From Cryobacterium glucosi (lineage in GTDB: Bacteria > Actinomycetota > Actinomycetes > Actinomycetales > Microbacteriaceae), in NCBI RefSeq assembly GCF_004402235.1, contig NZ_SOFS01000017.1, positions 1 through 64,000 on the forward strand: 64,000 nucleotides of DNA, written 5' to 3'. The position numbers and the translations under genes are program-made. How positions within the stretch are numbered: the stretch's first letter is position 1; each line of letters opens with the position of its first letter. Shown here piece by piece: positions 17,052 to 25,716 of the stretch. The notes beneath the pieces are model-generated. The model saw only the letters and a program-made list of their open reading frames with translations, did no database searches and was not told the origin of the DNA.

Positions 17052-17770
17052 GCACCACAGCCCAGAACCTCTCCGATACCCCTGATGAGCCGCGGCGCAT
17101 CGTCATCGTCAACGCAGGCACCAGCGACCCTTCCTCGTCACGGATGCTCGCAGATCGGATTGCGCAGAAGACCATCGATCAACTTGGTGCCCAGGGCATC
17201 CCGGCATCGGTCAGGCTGATCGATCTCGGCCCACTCGCCGGGGAGGTCGCGCACGCCATCGTGTCCGGGTTTCCCGAGGGCAAGCTCCTCGACGCCGTGC
17301 ACCAGCTCGCCGCTGCCGACGGAGTGATCGTGGCCACGCCTGTCTACAAGGCCGGGATGAGTGGCCTGCTCAAGTCGTTCGTTGACATCCTCGACAACGA
17401 CCTCCTGATCGCCAAGCCCCTCGTGCTCTCCGCAACAGCGGGCACGGCGCGCCACGCCCTCGTCATCGACGACCAGCTGCGCTCCCTGTTCGCGTTCATG
17501 CGATCGCTCACGACGCCGACCTCGGTCTTCGCAGCACCGGAGGACTGGGCAGACCCCTCTCTGCTCGGCAGGATCGAACGGGCGGCGAACGAACTGTCCG
17601 CCATGATCGCGACCGGCATCAGCGCCGCCATCACCGGCAAGATCTGGGACAAGTATCAGCATTCCTTCGGCAGCAATGCCCGCCCCGATGGAGCTGCTGC
17701 CGAGTTCAATTTCGACACCGACCTGATGCGCCTCGCGACCGGCGGCAGCTCAATCGCGGCACGCAGCTGA
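17048..17770 (+). CDS. NADPH-dependent FMN reductase (CE1759 type)
   Basis: A 240-residue flavodoxin-fold reductase. The flavin phosphate-binding loop is in IVIVNAGTSDPSSSRMLADRIA, and the second conserved segment reads ADGVIVATPVYKAGMSGLLKSFVDIL, as in SsuE/CE1759 proteins. The C-terminal ~50 residues extend beyond SsuE. It is the last gene of the coupled monooxygenase-MarR-reductase operon and should provide FMNH2 to the monooxygenase. Confidence 0.9.
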   Translation: MSTTAQNLSDTPDEPRRIVIVNAGTSDPSSSRMLADRIAQKTIDQLGAQGIPASVRLIDLGPLAGEVAHAIVSGFPEGKLLDAVHQLAAADGVIVATPVYKAGMSGLLKSFVDILDNDLLIAKPLVLSATAGTARHALVIDDQLRSLFAFMRSLTTPTSVFAAPEDWADPSLLGRIERAANELSAMIATGISAAITGKIWDKYQHSFGSNARPDGAAAEFNFDTDLMRLATGGSSIAARS

Positions 17771-17854
17771 CGGCGTGGGCCCGTGACGCGCGCCGAGAGC
17801 ACTACGCGGCACCGGCGCACGGATAGGGTCAGGGCGAGGAATCACTCTCGTTGG

Positions 17855-19459
17855 TCAACGAGCGTCTTTGTGACCATTCTTGAGGTCGGATGCGGCGGGC
17901 CCCTGGTACGCGTTGTTCGGGCCCGCCGAGGGCTCTGCCTGCAGTTGCGCCGTTGCCGGGCGGACGCCTTGACGCAGCCACTCGTTGAAGAAGGTGGTGA
18001 GCGATTGGCCTGACGTCTTCTCCATCACGGCTTCGAAGTCTGCCGTGGTCGCCGTGGAGCCCTTGTACCGGTTCAACCACAAGCGGGCGCCCGCGAAGAA
18101 CGCCTTGTCGCCGACCTTCGCGCGCAACGCCTGCAGTGCGGCCGCTCCCCGCAGGTACACCGGTGCCGCGAAGAGTTCGTCGCGACCGGGGTCTGCGATG
18201 TTGAGCGTCCAGCCGTTGTTCGCGTCCAGGTATGACACCGCGTCGGCAAACTGCGCAGGAATCGTTGCGGTGCCTTGATGTTCAGCCCACAGCCATTCGA
18301 TGTAGGTGGCCCAGCCTTCGTTGAGCCAGATGTCCTTCCAATCGGAGGGCGTCACCGAATCGCCGAACCATTGGTGTCCGAGTTCATGGACCACTGTGGA
18401 TTCGTCCGCGACCTGTGAGTAGACGGGCCGGGTTTGAGTCTCCAGGGCGTAGTCGACTGAATCGTCGTCGACAATCGCGCCGAACGACTCGAACGGGTAC
18501 CGCCCGAACGTGCCATCGAGGAAGGCGATCATCTGGGGCTGAAGCGCGAGTGACGCCTTCGTCTCCGCGAGGCCCGGGCCCGTTACGCCGGTGTCGATGG
18601 CATTGACGATCGGGAGTCCGTGTGGGCCCTTATCGGTGGCCAGGGTGAAGTCGCCGACCGTTGCCGTCGACAGGTAGCTGGACATCGGGTCCGTAGCTTC
18701 CCACGACCAGGTGGTCCACCCGGCTTTGGTCCGTGGCCGGCCGTCGGTCAGACCATTCGCAATGGCCGTCTTTCCGGCCGGCACCGTGATGTGGAACGAA
18801 TACGTGGCCTTGTCTTGAGGGTCGTCGTTCACGGGATACCAGGTCGAGGCTCCATCGGGCTCGTTGACCACCATCGCGCCATCCGCAGTCGTGACCCACC
18901 CATAGAGGGCCCCGGTCGTGTCGAGCGGACGCCCCGTGCTTCCCCCGTACTCGACGATGATCGTTGTGGACTGTCCCTCCCTGAGCTTCGGCAGCAGACC
19001 GACGGTGAGCTCCCAGTACCGATTCGCGTCGTCCTGCTTCTGTGACCACTCGGCGCTGCCGGTGCCCGGCGATTTCCCGTGCGCCGCCGCCTTGCCGTCC
19101 ACGCGGACCGACGTGACGTCGAGACCGCGCAAATCGAAGTTGAGCGACTGCAGGTTCTGCTTCGCGCGGAGTGTGATGGTCGCGACGCCACTGAGCTTTC
19201 CCACGAGTGCAGCGGGGTCCGTCGGCGGCGCATAGCGCAGGGCGAGGTCGTAGTGCAGCACGTCGTAGCCGCCGTTGCCGTCGTAAGGAAAGTACGGGTC
19301 GCCGCTCCCGGGAGCCCCGGCCGTGTAGGCGACGCCGTCTGTGCTTGCTGTGCCCGGGTGCGTACTGAGGGCCGCAGCGCTTCCCGCCCCGATGGAAGTG
19401 AGTGCCAGCACGGACAGCCCCGCGACGGCGGCGGTGTGGAGCCTTCTGAATGACTGCAC
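17855..19459 (-). CDS. secreted M1-family zinc aminopeptidase
   Basis: A 534-residue gluzincin peptidase. With the GTG start at 19459 (AAAGGAGAT 5 bases upstream) the protein opens with a classic signal peptide (RRLHTAAVAGLSVLALTSIG, then AGSAAA). The beta-sheet N-terminal domain (GGYDVLHYDLALRY) precedes the zinc site HELGHQWFGD at about 358-367 with the third ligand in NEGWA at 380-384. The exopeptidase GxMEN loop is replaced (GAIVDDDSVDYALETQTRP), so substrate specificity may be unusual; many secreted actinobacterial M1 homologues share this. The gene stands alone, convergent with the FMN reductase operon. Confidence 0.9.
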   Translation of the reverse strand: MQSFRRLHTAAVAGLSVLALTSIGAGSAAALSTHPGTASTDGVAYTAGAPGSGDPYFPYDGNGGYDVLHYDLALRYAPPTDPAALVGKLSGVATITLRAKQNLQSLNFDLRGLDVTSVRVDGKAAAHGKSPGTGSAEWSQKQDDANRYWELTVGLLPKLREGQSTTIIVEYGGSTGRPLDTTGALYGWVTTADGAMVVNEPDGASTWYPVNDDPQDKATYSFHITVPAGKTAIANGLTDGRPRTKAGWTTWSWEATDPMSSYLSTATVGDFTLATDKGPHGLPIVNAIDTGVTGPGLAETKASLALQPQMIAFLDGTFGRYPFESFGAIVDDDSVDYALETQTRPVYSQVADESTVVHELGHQWFGDSVTPSDWKDIWLNEGWATYIEWLWAEHQGTATIPAQFADAVSYLDANNGWTLNIADPGRDELFAAPVYLRGAAALQALRAKVGDKAFFAGARLWLNRYKGSTATTADFEAVMEKTSGQSLTTFFNEWLRQGVRPATAQLQAEPSAGPNNAYQGPAASDLKNGHKDAR

Positions 19460-19592
19460 GGAACATCTCCTTTGATGGACGGACCAGCGGCGCTCACGTG
19501 TCAACCTACTTCGGTCGCGCACAAGCGGCTAGCGTGATTCACCGGAATGGCCGGTCGCTCCGGCTGTGCATCGTCAGGCGCGCTGTGGAATA

Positions 19593-20879
19593 TCAGGCGA
19601 GAGCCCTCCTGCGGCGTCGGACGAAGCCGAGGATGATGGCGGGCAGCATTCCGACGCCGAGCGCAAGCAGGAGGCCGAGAACCAGTAGCAGGGAAGTGCG
19701 TGCTTGCGCGATCAGCGGTGCCCTCTCCTGTCTGACCCGATCGAGGGGGTACTCGATCATCTTGGACACGGACTGGACGACCGACGAACTGCTGCTCCTC
19801 GACAGTTGTTCGAAGGCGGCGTCGAAGCCCTGCGGGCTTCCTGGTGCACCGAGTTCGCCGGCAACCACCGTGCTCGTCGCGCCATCGAGAACCGAGGTCT
19901 TCACGACGAGGCCGTGCTTGGTCGTGACGAACCCTTTCGCCGACAGGGCGGAGGTGGTGGCACCTTGCGAGTAGCCATAGACCTCGAAGAGTGCAGCAGC
20001 ATCGATCTCCTCGACGCCGTCTTTCAGCTCGACGGCAACCCTCGGTCGCCCCCACGGGAAGGCCGTGTTCATGAGGAAGGCAGCGTCTTCGAACCCAAAA
20101 TTCTTGACGGGCATCTCCGTCGGGCCACCCAATTTCCAGCCTGGGTAGCCGATGGATTCGCCGACCCGGTTGGCTTCCGTGTCACCTGCCATGTCGGCGA
20201 TGACTTTGAGAGAGCCGGGGATGCCGGAGGTCACGCCACCGGTAGTGGTCACGCGGCCGTCCTGGACGTAGCGCTGTCCGGTGACCCAGGAAACTTCGGG
20301 GTTCGAAGTCCTGAGCGCGGCGATTCGGGACCAATGGGACGTCGCGCGAAGCCCATCGAGGACTCCGGAGGCGGCGAGCAGCCGGGAGCCCGCACAAATT
20401 CCGAGGATGCGGGCGCCCGCGTTGTACTGGTTGACGATGAACTCGCGCGCCGCGGCCTCCTCGGGCCCGGCAGGACTATTCACGGCCGGCACCACGACCA
20501 GGTCAGGCGTGGGTGCGGCACCCGCCGCCACCTCGCCAAAAGTGTGGGTCGGCACGACCCATATACCGCCGTCGACGACCGCCGGGGCGGCGGAGGCGGC
20601 AATCGTGTAGACGAAGAAGTCGGGTGAACTGGCCAGAACGTCATAGGGCGCGAGAACGTCGGCAGTGTCGGATCCGGACCGGCCGAGAACGACCGCAACG
20701 ACGAACTGACCAGGGAGCGGCACGGCGCCAGGCCCAGGGGGTGGCGCCCCGATGCTTGCCGCGGAGGCCGTCTCAGCGCCCGATTGGGACAACCCGGTGA
20801 CCGCGATGGCCGCGAAGGCGGTGATAGTGAGGGTGGTGGCGAGTGTGATGCTGCCGATTCGGCGGGCGATTCGTGACAC
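19593..20879 (-). CDS. membrane-anchored DJ-1/PfpI-family protein
   Basis: A 428-residue protein. The GTG at 20879 has GGAG upstream and starts a signal/anchor segment (VSRIARRIGSITLATTLTI, then TAFAAIAV). A type-1 glutamine-amidotransferase-like domain follows, with the nucleophile elbow ILGICAGSRLLAASGVL (Cys about residue 162), THWSRIAAL-like and TTGGVTSGI motifs as in the sensor domains of GlxA-type regulators. A C-terminal hydrophobic helix (LLLVLGLLLALGVGMLPAII) ends in RRRRR, so the domain lies outside the membrane with a cytoplasmic basic tail. It is 23 bp from the alpha/beta hydrolase gene and near a GlxA-type regulator with a related domain. Biochemical role unknown. Confidence 0.78.
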   Translation of the reverse strand: MSRIARRIGSITLATTLTITAFAAIAVTGLSQSGAETASAASIGAPPPGPGAVPLPGQFVVAVVLGRSGSDTADVLAPYDVLASSPDFFVYTIAASAAPAVVDGGIWVVPTHTFGEVAAGAAPTPDLVVVPAVNSPAGPEEAAAREFIVNQYNAGARILGICAGSRLLAASGVLDGLRATSHWSRIAALRTSNPEVSWVTGQRYVQDGRVTTTGGVTSGIPGSLKVIADMAGDTEANRVGESIGYPGWKLGGPTEMPVKNFGFEDAAFLMNTAFPWGRPRVAVELKDGVEEIDAAALFEVYGYSQGATTSALSAKGFVTTKHGLVVKTSVLDGATSTVVAGELGAPGSPQGFDAAFEQLSRSSSSSVVQSVSKMIEYPLDRVRQERAPLIAQARTSLLLVLGLLLALGVGMLPAIILGFVRRRRRALA

Positions 20880-20902
20880 GACGATCTCCTGGTGAGCGGG
20901 GG

Positions 20903-21847
20903 TTAGCGGCTGAGGTGGGAAAGGAACTCGGAGATGATCCGGGCAAGCGCCGGGGACTGTGTCCAATGCAAGTAGTGGCTTCCTTCGAGCACGGTGATTT
21001 CGTGTGTGGTGACGTTCTCGAGTTCGGCCTCGTGGTTCGGCAACCACTGGGGCATCGTCCGAACGCTGTCGCTCGAGAGGATCTCGAGCACCGGCAGGTC
21101 CGTGGCGAACGGCTGCATCGCGGCTTTGGTCGAGTTGGCGCCGATGCGGCTCCATTCGTCGGAGACCGACGCGTTGCCGTAGTTCCAGTTGGTCATCACG
21201 GCGATGCGGTGCCGCTCCTCCGCCGTATAGGCAGACCCTGGAGGCTGAACCAGGTCGGGGGCGATCGTCGTGACGAGGCGGAAGAGCCCGGTCGCGGCCT
21301 GCATGCTCTCGACGGTCGAGGGTGCACCCTCATCAAGAGACGACGACAGGGCGGGGGTGGGGTCGACGCCAACGATCGCCATCACCTCGTCCGGGTAGGC
21401 GTTCGCGTAGAAGCGGGCGTAGATGCCGCCGACTGAATGGCCGACCAGGATCACCGGCTCATCTACCCGAAGCTTGGCCAGGACCTCGTGCAGCTCGCGG
21501 GTGATGTTCTCGACGGTGCGATCGCTGACGTTGAGGTCGCTGTAGCCGTAGCCGAAGCCCTCGACCACGATGACGTTGAACGCGTTCAGCTGGCGGATGA
21601 GCGGGGCGAAGTCGATTGCCGGTGCCGGCGTCCCATACCCGCTGAGGAGCACCATCGTCGGCCCGGTCCCGCCGTTGCGGTAGACATTGATGTCGCCGGC
21701 GTCGATGGCGACCTTTTCCCCATACGGCACGAGGTCGGCGTGTTCCGAGGTATTGAGTGCCCCATTGACGGTCGTCGAGACGGCCGTGAGAGCCAGGACG
21801 ACAGCGAGGCCGATGCCGGCGGCGCGTGCGATTCTGGGGAAGTTCAT
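20903..21847 (-). CDS. alpha/beta hydrolase, secreted or membrane-anchored
   Basis: A 314-residue hydrolase. The N-terminus has a hydrophobic segment (ARAAGIGLAVVLALTAVSTT) acting as signal peptide or anchor. The fold motifs are VLLSGYGTPAPAIDFAPL (oxyanion region), the nucleophile elbow VGHSVGGIY and the C-terminal VLEGSHYLHW with the catalytic His. The ATG at 21847 has GGAG upstream. It is the first gene of a two-gene operon with the DJ-1/PfpI protein and diverges from a GlxA-type regulator. Substrate cannot be inferred. Confidence 0.87.
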   Translation of the reverse strand: MNFPRIARAAGIGLAVVLALTAVSTTVNGALNTSEHADLVPYGEKVAIDAGDINVYRNGGTGPTMVLLSGYGTPAPAIDFAPLIRQLNAFNVIVVEGFGYGYSDLNVSDRTVENITRELHEVLAKLRVDEPVILVGHSVGGIYARFYANAYPDEVMAIVGVDPTPALSSSLDEGAPSTVESMQAATGLFRLVTTIAPDLVQPPGSAYTAEERHRIAVMTNWNYGNASVSDEWSRIGANSTKAAMQPFATDLPVLEILSSDSVRTMPQWLPNHEAELENVTTHEITVLEGSHYLHWTQSPALARIISEFLSHLSR

Positions 21848-21992
21848 GTCAGGCTCCATTCGGATTCGGGAGGTAGGGGAGTCGCGGATTCGCCGCGCCC
21901 ACGTCGTGTTTGTGGATATGACTTCACGGTAGGGTTCGGTTGTCGGCCCACCTAGGACACGCTGTTGACGATCTCGGCCACGGAGGAAGACA

Positions 21993-22952
21993 GTGAGCGA
22001 ACCACGCATCGTGATCGTCGGGTTCCCGTCCGTACAGATCCTCGACGTGACCGGGCCTCTTGAGGTGTTTTCCACCGCCTCACGATTCCTGCCGATCGTT
22101 CGGTACGCCACGGAACTCGTGAGTACCGATGGCGGGCCGGTGCTATCGACGAGCGGCCTCGAATTCGCGACGGGACCGATCGATGCAGTGGCCGGAAACA
22201 TCGACACTCTCGTGGTCGCCGGAGGCCGGGACATGGAGGAAGCCGCAGGCGATCCGAGGCTGGTCGACAGCATCCGGCGGCTGGCGTTGGTCTCGCGGCG
22301 GGTCGCATCCGTGTGCTCAGGCGCGTTTCTGCTCGGTGCCGCGGGCCTTCTGGACGGTCGCCGCGCGACCACCCACTGGGCCGAGTGCGAGGTGCTTGGG
22401 CGGGCCTACCCGGAGGTCACGGTCGACCCCGATGCCATCTATGTGCAGGACGGCAACGTCTGGACCTCGGCCGGCGTCACGGCCGGAATCGACCTGGCCT
22501 TGGCGTTGGTTGCCGACGACCATGGCCGCAAGGCCGCTGCGACCGTAGCGCGGCGCCTTGTCGTGTACCTCCGCCGCTCGGGCGGCCAGGCGCAGTTCTC
22601 AGCGCTGCTGGCCGCACAGTCCGCGAACGACGAGCCCATCCGTGACGTGTTGGCATGGCTCCCTGACAACCTCACCGCCGATCTCTCCATCTCCGGTATG
22701 GCCACTCGCGCCCACCTCTCGGAGCGCCAGTTCAGTCGTGTGTTCAAGTCCGAGGTAGGCGTCACGCCGGCCGAGCATGTCGAGGCGATACGGATGGAGG
22801 CAGCGTGCAGCCTCCTCGAGACGACGATGCTGACAGTGGAGGAGATCGCGCGAGCATGCGGATTCGGCACCCCTGAAACCATGAATCGAGCGTTCCGGCG
22901 CCGCCTCAACACCACCCCTACCAACCATCGAGATCACTTCGGGTCAGACTGA
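21993..22952 (+). CDS. GlxA-family AraC-type regulator with DJ-1/PfpI domain
   Basis: A 319-residue regulator. The N-terminal half is a DJ-1/PfpI-like sensor (IVIVGFPSVQILDVTGPLEVF; RVASVCSGAFLLGAAGLLDGRRATTHW; YVQDGNVWTSAGVTAGIDLAL) and the C-terminal 100 residues are a double AraC helix-turn-helix (MATRAHLSERQFSRVFKSEVG and VEEIARACGFGTPETMNRAFRR). The GTG start has GGAGG 6 bases upstream. It diverges from the hydrolase/DJ-1 operon and probably activates it. Confidence 0.93.
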   Translation: MSEPRIVIVGFPSVQILDVTGPLEVFSTASRFLPIVRYATELVSTDGGPVLSTSGLEFATGPIDAVAGNIDTLVVAGGRDMEEAAGDPRLVDSIRRLALVSRRVASVCSGAFLLGAAGLLDGRRATTHWAECEVLGRAYPEVTVDPDAIYVQDGNVWTSAGVTAGIDLALALVADDHGRKAAATVARRLVVYLRRSGGQAQFSALLAAQSANDEPIRDVLAWLPDNLTADLSISGMATRAHLSERQFSRVFKSEVGVTPAEHVEAIRMEAACSLLETTMLTVEEIARACGFGTPETMNRAFRRRLNTTPTNHRDHFGSD

Positions 22953-22972
22953 CCGTGCCAGGTCGCTTACAT

Positions 22973-23003
22973 TGACCGAGTGGTCATTGACCGCGCGATC
23001 AAT
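22973..23003. promoter_or_regulatory. two adjoining inverted repeats, likely TetR operator
   Basis: TGACCGAGTGGTCA (22973-22986) has 5-bp perfect arms around GAGT, and directly next to it ATTGACCGCGCGATCAAT (22986-23003) has perfect ATTGA/TCAAT arms. They lie before the DoxX-TetR pair. No clean -35/-10 pair could be fixed around them. Confidence 0.5.
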
Positions 23004-23054
23004 GTAGAGTCGGAGCATCGCTTCTCCCTCGCACGTCCCCACGAAAGCCGCAGC

Positions 23055-23513
23055 ATGAACCTCCTCGCACCTCAGAAGAAGCGCACGACCGTGCTTCGCA
23101 CCGTCTTCAGGATGGCGCTGGGAGCCTTCCTCCTGCTCGCGGGCATCAGCCATCTCACCGTGAACCGGGAGGCCTTCCTCGCCCAGGTGCCCACCTGGCT
23201 GCCGATCGCAGGGGACTTCGTTGTCCTGGCTTCTGGCGTCGTCGAGATCGTCCTCGGCGCTTCCCTGCTGGCCCTCGGCCGGTACCGGGTGCAGGTCGGT
23301 TGGATCGTAGCGGCGTTCTTCGTCGTCATCTTCCCGGGAAACATCTCGCAGCTGGCGACGCACACCGATTCCTTCGGGCTGAACACCGATCTCGAGCGCA
23401 GCGTCCGGCTGCTGTTCCAGCCCGTGCTGGTGTTGTGGGCGCTCTGGTCCTCTGGATCCTGGCTGGCGTTGCGTCGGTATCGCGCCTCCCGGCGCACCGG
23501 GGAAGACGCCTGA
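23055..23513 (+). CDS. DoxX-like integral membrane protein
   Basis: A 152-residue protein with four predicted membrane helices (VFRMALGAFLLLAGISHLTV; FVVLASGVVEIVLGASLLAL; VGWIVAAFFVVIFPGNISQL; LLFQPVLVLWALW). The LLLAGISHLT and FPGNI motifs place it in the DoxX/DoxD-like group, often linked to redox or thiol stress. The ATG at 23055 is chosen as the natural start; earlier in-frame codons overlap the operator-like palindromes. It is followed 3 bp later by a TetR gene. Confidence 0.85.
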   Translation: MNLLAPQKKRTTVLRTVFRMALGAFLLLAGISHLTVNREAFLAQVPTWLPIAGDFVVLASGVVEIVLGASLLALGRYRVQVGWIVAAFFVVIFPGNISQLATHTDSFGLNTDLERSVRLLFQPVLVLWALWSSGSWLALRRYRASRRTGEDA

Positions 23514-23516
23514 TCG

Positions 23517-24089
23517 ATGGGCGGCCCCAAGAAGCCCGAACAGGAGCGCTGCGACGCGATCCTTGCCGCGGCGTATGAGATCGCCCTCGCCGAGGGTCTC
23601 GATGCCGTCACCGCACGTCGGGTGGCCACCGCGGCCGGCATCTCGACGGGCCTCGTGTTCTTCCACTTCCAGTCGAAAGACGGTCTGCTGGAGGCGTTGC
23701 TCGGCGTGCTGCTCGACGGCACGCTCGACGCCCTGTCCGACTCCGGCCTGGCCCGGCTGGAGCCGTGGGACCGCCTGGAGCGGATGATCCGGGTCGAGCT
23801 GGAGCGACTGGTGGAGTACCACGATGCGGTCGAACTGATCTTCGCTTTCTACTTCTCCCGACGTGACGACTTGTTCCGCGCCCGCATCGAATCAAGCTTC
23901 GGACGCTACCTCGCGGCGTTCTCGCCGGTCTGTCGTGAGGTCGCCGCCGGGACCCGTATCCAGGGTGACGAGCTCGCGGCGACGGTGGTCGCCCTGGTCC
24001 AGGGTGCCTTGATCCAGGCGATTCGCAACCCGGAGACCTTCAACCCGGAGTCGATCCTCGCGACGCTCCGCGCGGTGCGCCCGGCCTGA
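23517..24089 (+). CDS. TetR-family transcriptional regulator
   Basis: A 190-residue TetR regulator, the second gene of an operon with the DoxX-like protein. The DNA-binding domain is DAILAAAYEIALAEGLDAVTARRVATAAGISTGLVFFHFQSKDGL (about 13-57). The ligand domain has VELIFAFYFSRRDDLFRARIE, seen in the BetI-like C-terminal group. It most likely acts on the palindromes at 22973-23003. Confidence 0.88.
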   Translation: MGGPKKPEQERCDAILAAAYEIALAEGLDAVTARRVATAAGISTGLVFFHFQSKDGLLEALLGVLLDGTLDALSDSGLARLEPWDRLERMIRVELERLVEYHDAVELIFAFYFSRRDDLFRARIESSFGRYLAAFSPVCREVAAGTRIQGDELAATVVALVQGALIQAIRNPETFNPESILATLRAVRPA

Positions 24090-24141
24090 TCGGACCGGCC
24101 AGAGCGCGTGGTCCGGGCTGGTGGGCTGCGCCGCCCTTAAC

Positions 24142-24181
24142 GAACGGATCGCCTGACCGCAAGCGGCCAGGCGATCCGTTC
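24142..24181. terminator. bidirectional terminator
   Basis: GAACGGATCGCCTG (24142-24155) and CAGGCGATCCGTTC (24168-24181) form a perfect 14-bp stem with a 12-base loop, between the convergent TetR and araA genes. Confidence 0.8.
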
Positions 24182-24195
24182 TCAGGTTCCTAGGT

Positions 24196-25716
24196 TCAGA
24201 GGCCCTGGGCCAGACGGTAGTACGCCGCGTTCCAGCGGATCCCCTGTTCGAAGCTCCGCAGGTCGGTCGTCTCGTCGATGACGAGAAGCTCCGTCTTCGC
24301 GATGTCAGCGAAGTCAGTGAAGGCCTCGAGGCCGACCGCGGTCGACATCACGGTGTGGTGCGCCGCACCGGCGGTGAGCCAGGCGGCCGCCGAGACAGCG
24401 AAGGACGGTGCGGGCTTCCAGACGGCGCGGCCGACCGGCAGCTTCGGCAGCGGCTCTGTGGGCTCGACAACTTCGATGACGTTGGCGACGAGGCGGAACC
24501 GGTCGCGCATGTCGCTCATCGCGACCACGACGGCGGGTCCAGGATCGGCCGTGAACACGAGGCGCACGGGGTCTTCCCGGCCGCCGATGCCGAGCGGGTG
24601 GATCTCGAGCGTCGGCTTCGCGGTCGTCAGGGCGGGGTTGACCTCGAGCATGTGGGCACCCAGGATGACTTCCGCTCCGGGGGTCAGATCGTAGGTGTAG
24701 TCCTCCATCAGGGAGGCGCCTCCGGGGAGCCCTGAGCCCATGACGTTGGCGGCGTGCACGAGGATGGCCGTCTTCCAGTCGCCTTCGGCGCCGAAGCCGT
24801 AGCCGTCGGCCATCAGGCGCTGCACGGCGAGGCCGGGGAGCTGGCGGAGGGCTCCGAGGTCTTCGAAGCTCGTGGTGAACGCACCGAATCCGCCGGCTTC
24901 GAGGAAGGACCGGAGTCCGATCTCGATCGCTGCGCCGTAGCGCAGCGACTCGTGACGCTCGGCGCCCGCCCGCAGCTCCGGAGCGACGTCGTAGAGTTCC
25001 TCGTACTCGGCGACGAGGGCGTCGATCTGGTCCTCCGTGGCCGCGGCGACGGCCTCCGCGAGTTCGTTGACGCCCCACGTGTTGACCTGAACGCCGAACC
25101 GCAACTCTGCCTCGGTCTTGTCACCCTCGGTGACCGCGACGTAACGCATGTTGTCGCCGAACCGGGCGAGTTTGAGGCTCTTGGTCGCAGCCCAGCCGGC
25201 GGCGGCACGGGTCCAGGTGCCGATCTGCGCGGTGACGGCGGGGCTCGTGGCGTGGCCGACGACGGTCTTCCTGGCGACGCCCAGGCGGGTCTGGATGTAA
25301 CCGAACTCCCGGTCGCCGTGTGCGGCCTGGTTGAGATTCATGAAGTCCATGTCGATGTCCGCCCACGGCAGTTCGACGTTCGCCTGGGTGTGGAAGTGCA
25401 GCAGGGGCTTCTGGAGGGCGTCGAGCCCGGAGATCCACATCTTCGCGGGAGAGAACGTGTGCATCCACGCGATCAGGCCGATCACGTTGTCGGCGGCGTT
25501 CGCGTCGAGGATCGCGCGCTTGATCGACTCCGAATCCTTCAGCACCGGCTTCCACACGATCGTGACCGGAATGTCGGATGCTGCTGCTAGCGTGTCCGAG
25601 ATGGCGCGCGACTGCTCCGCCACCTGACGGAGGGTCTCCTCGCCGTACAGGTTCTGGCTTCCGGTGAGGAACCAGACCTCGTAGGAGCGAAGGTCGGGAG
25701 TGATGCGGTTGCTCAT
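24196..25716 (-). CDS. araA: L-arabinose isomerase
   Basis: A 506-residue cytoplasmic isomerase converting L-arabinose to L-ribulose. It shows the family hallmarks: [24 protein letters not shown] at the start, [42 protein letters not shown] (metal-binding Glu) and GAHMLEVNP. Length is normal. The start codon overlaps the stop of araB by 4 bp, so the two are co-translated. No araD follows, because the next gene is convergent. Confidence 0.96.
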   Translation of the reverse strand: MSNRITPDLRSYEVWFLTGSQNLYGEETLRQVAEQSRAISDTLAAASDIPVTIVWKPVLKDSESIKRAILDANAADNVIGLIAWMHTFSPAKMWISGLDALQKPLLHFHTQANVELPWADIDMDFMNLNQAAHGDREFGYIQTRLGVARKTVVGHATSPAVTAQIGTWTRAAAGWAATKSLKLARFGDNMRYVAVTEGDKTEAELRFGVQVNTWGVNELAEAVAAATEDQIDALVAEYEELYDVAPELRAGAERHESLRYGAAIEIGLRSFLEAGGFGAFTTSFEDLGALRQLPGLAVQRLMADGYGFGAEGDWKTAILVHAANVMGSGLPGGASLMEDYTYDLTPGAEVILGAHMLEVNPALTTAKPTLEIHPLGIGGREDPVRLVFTADPGPAVVVAMSDMRDRFRLVANVIEVVEPTEPLPKLPVGRAVWKPAPSFAVSAAAWLTAGAAHHTVMSTAVGLEAFTDFADIAKTELLVIDETTDLRSFEQGIRWNAAYYRLAQGL

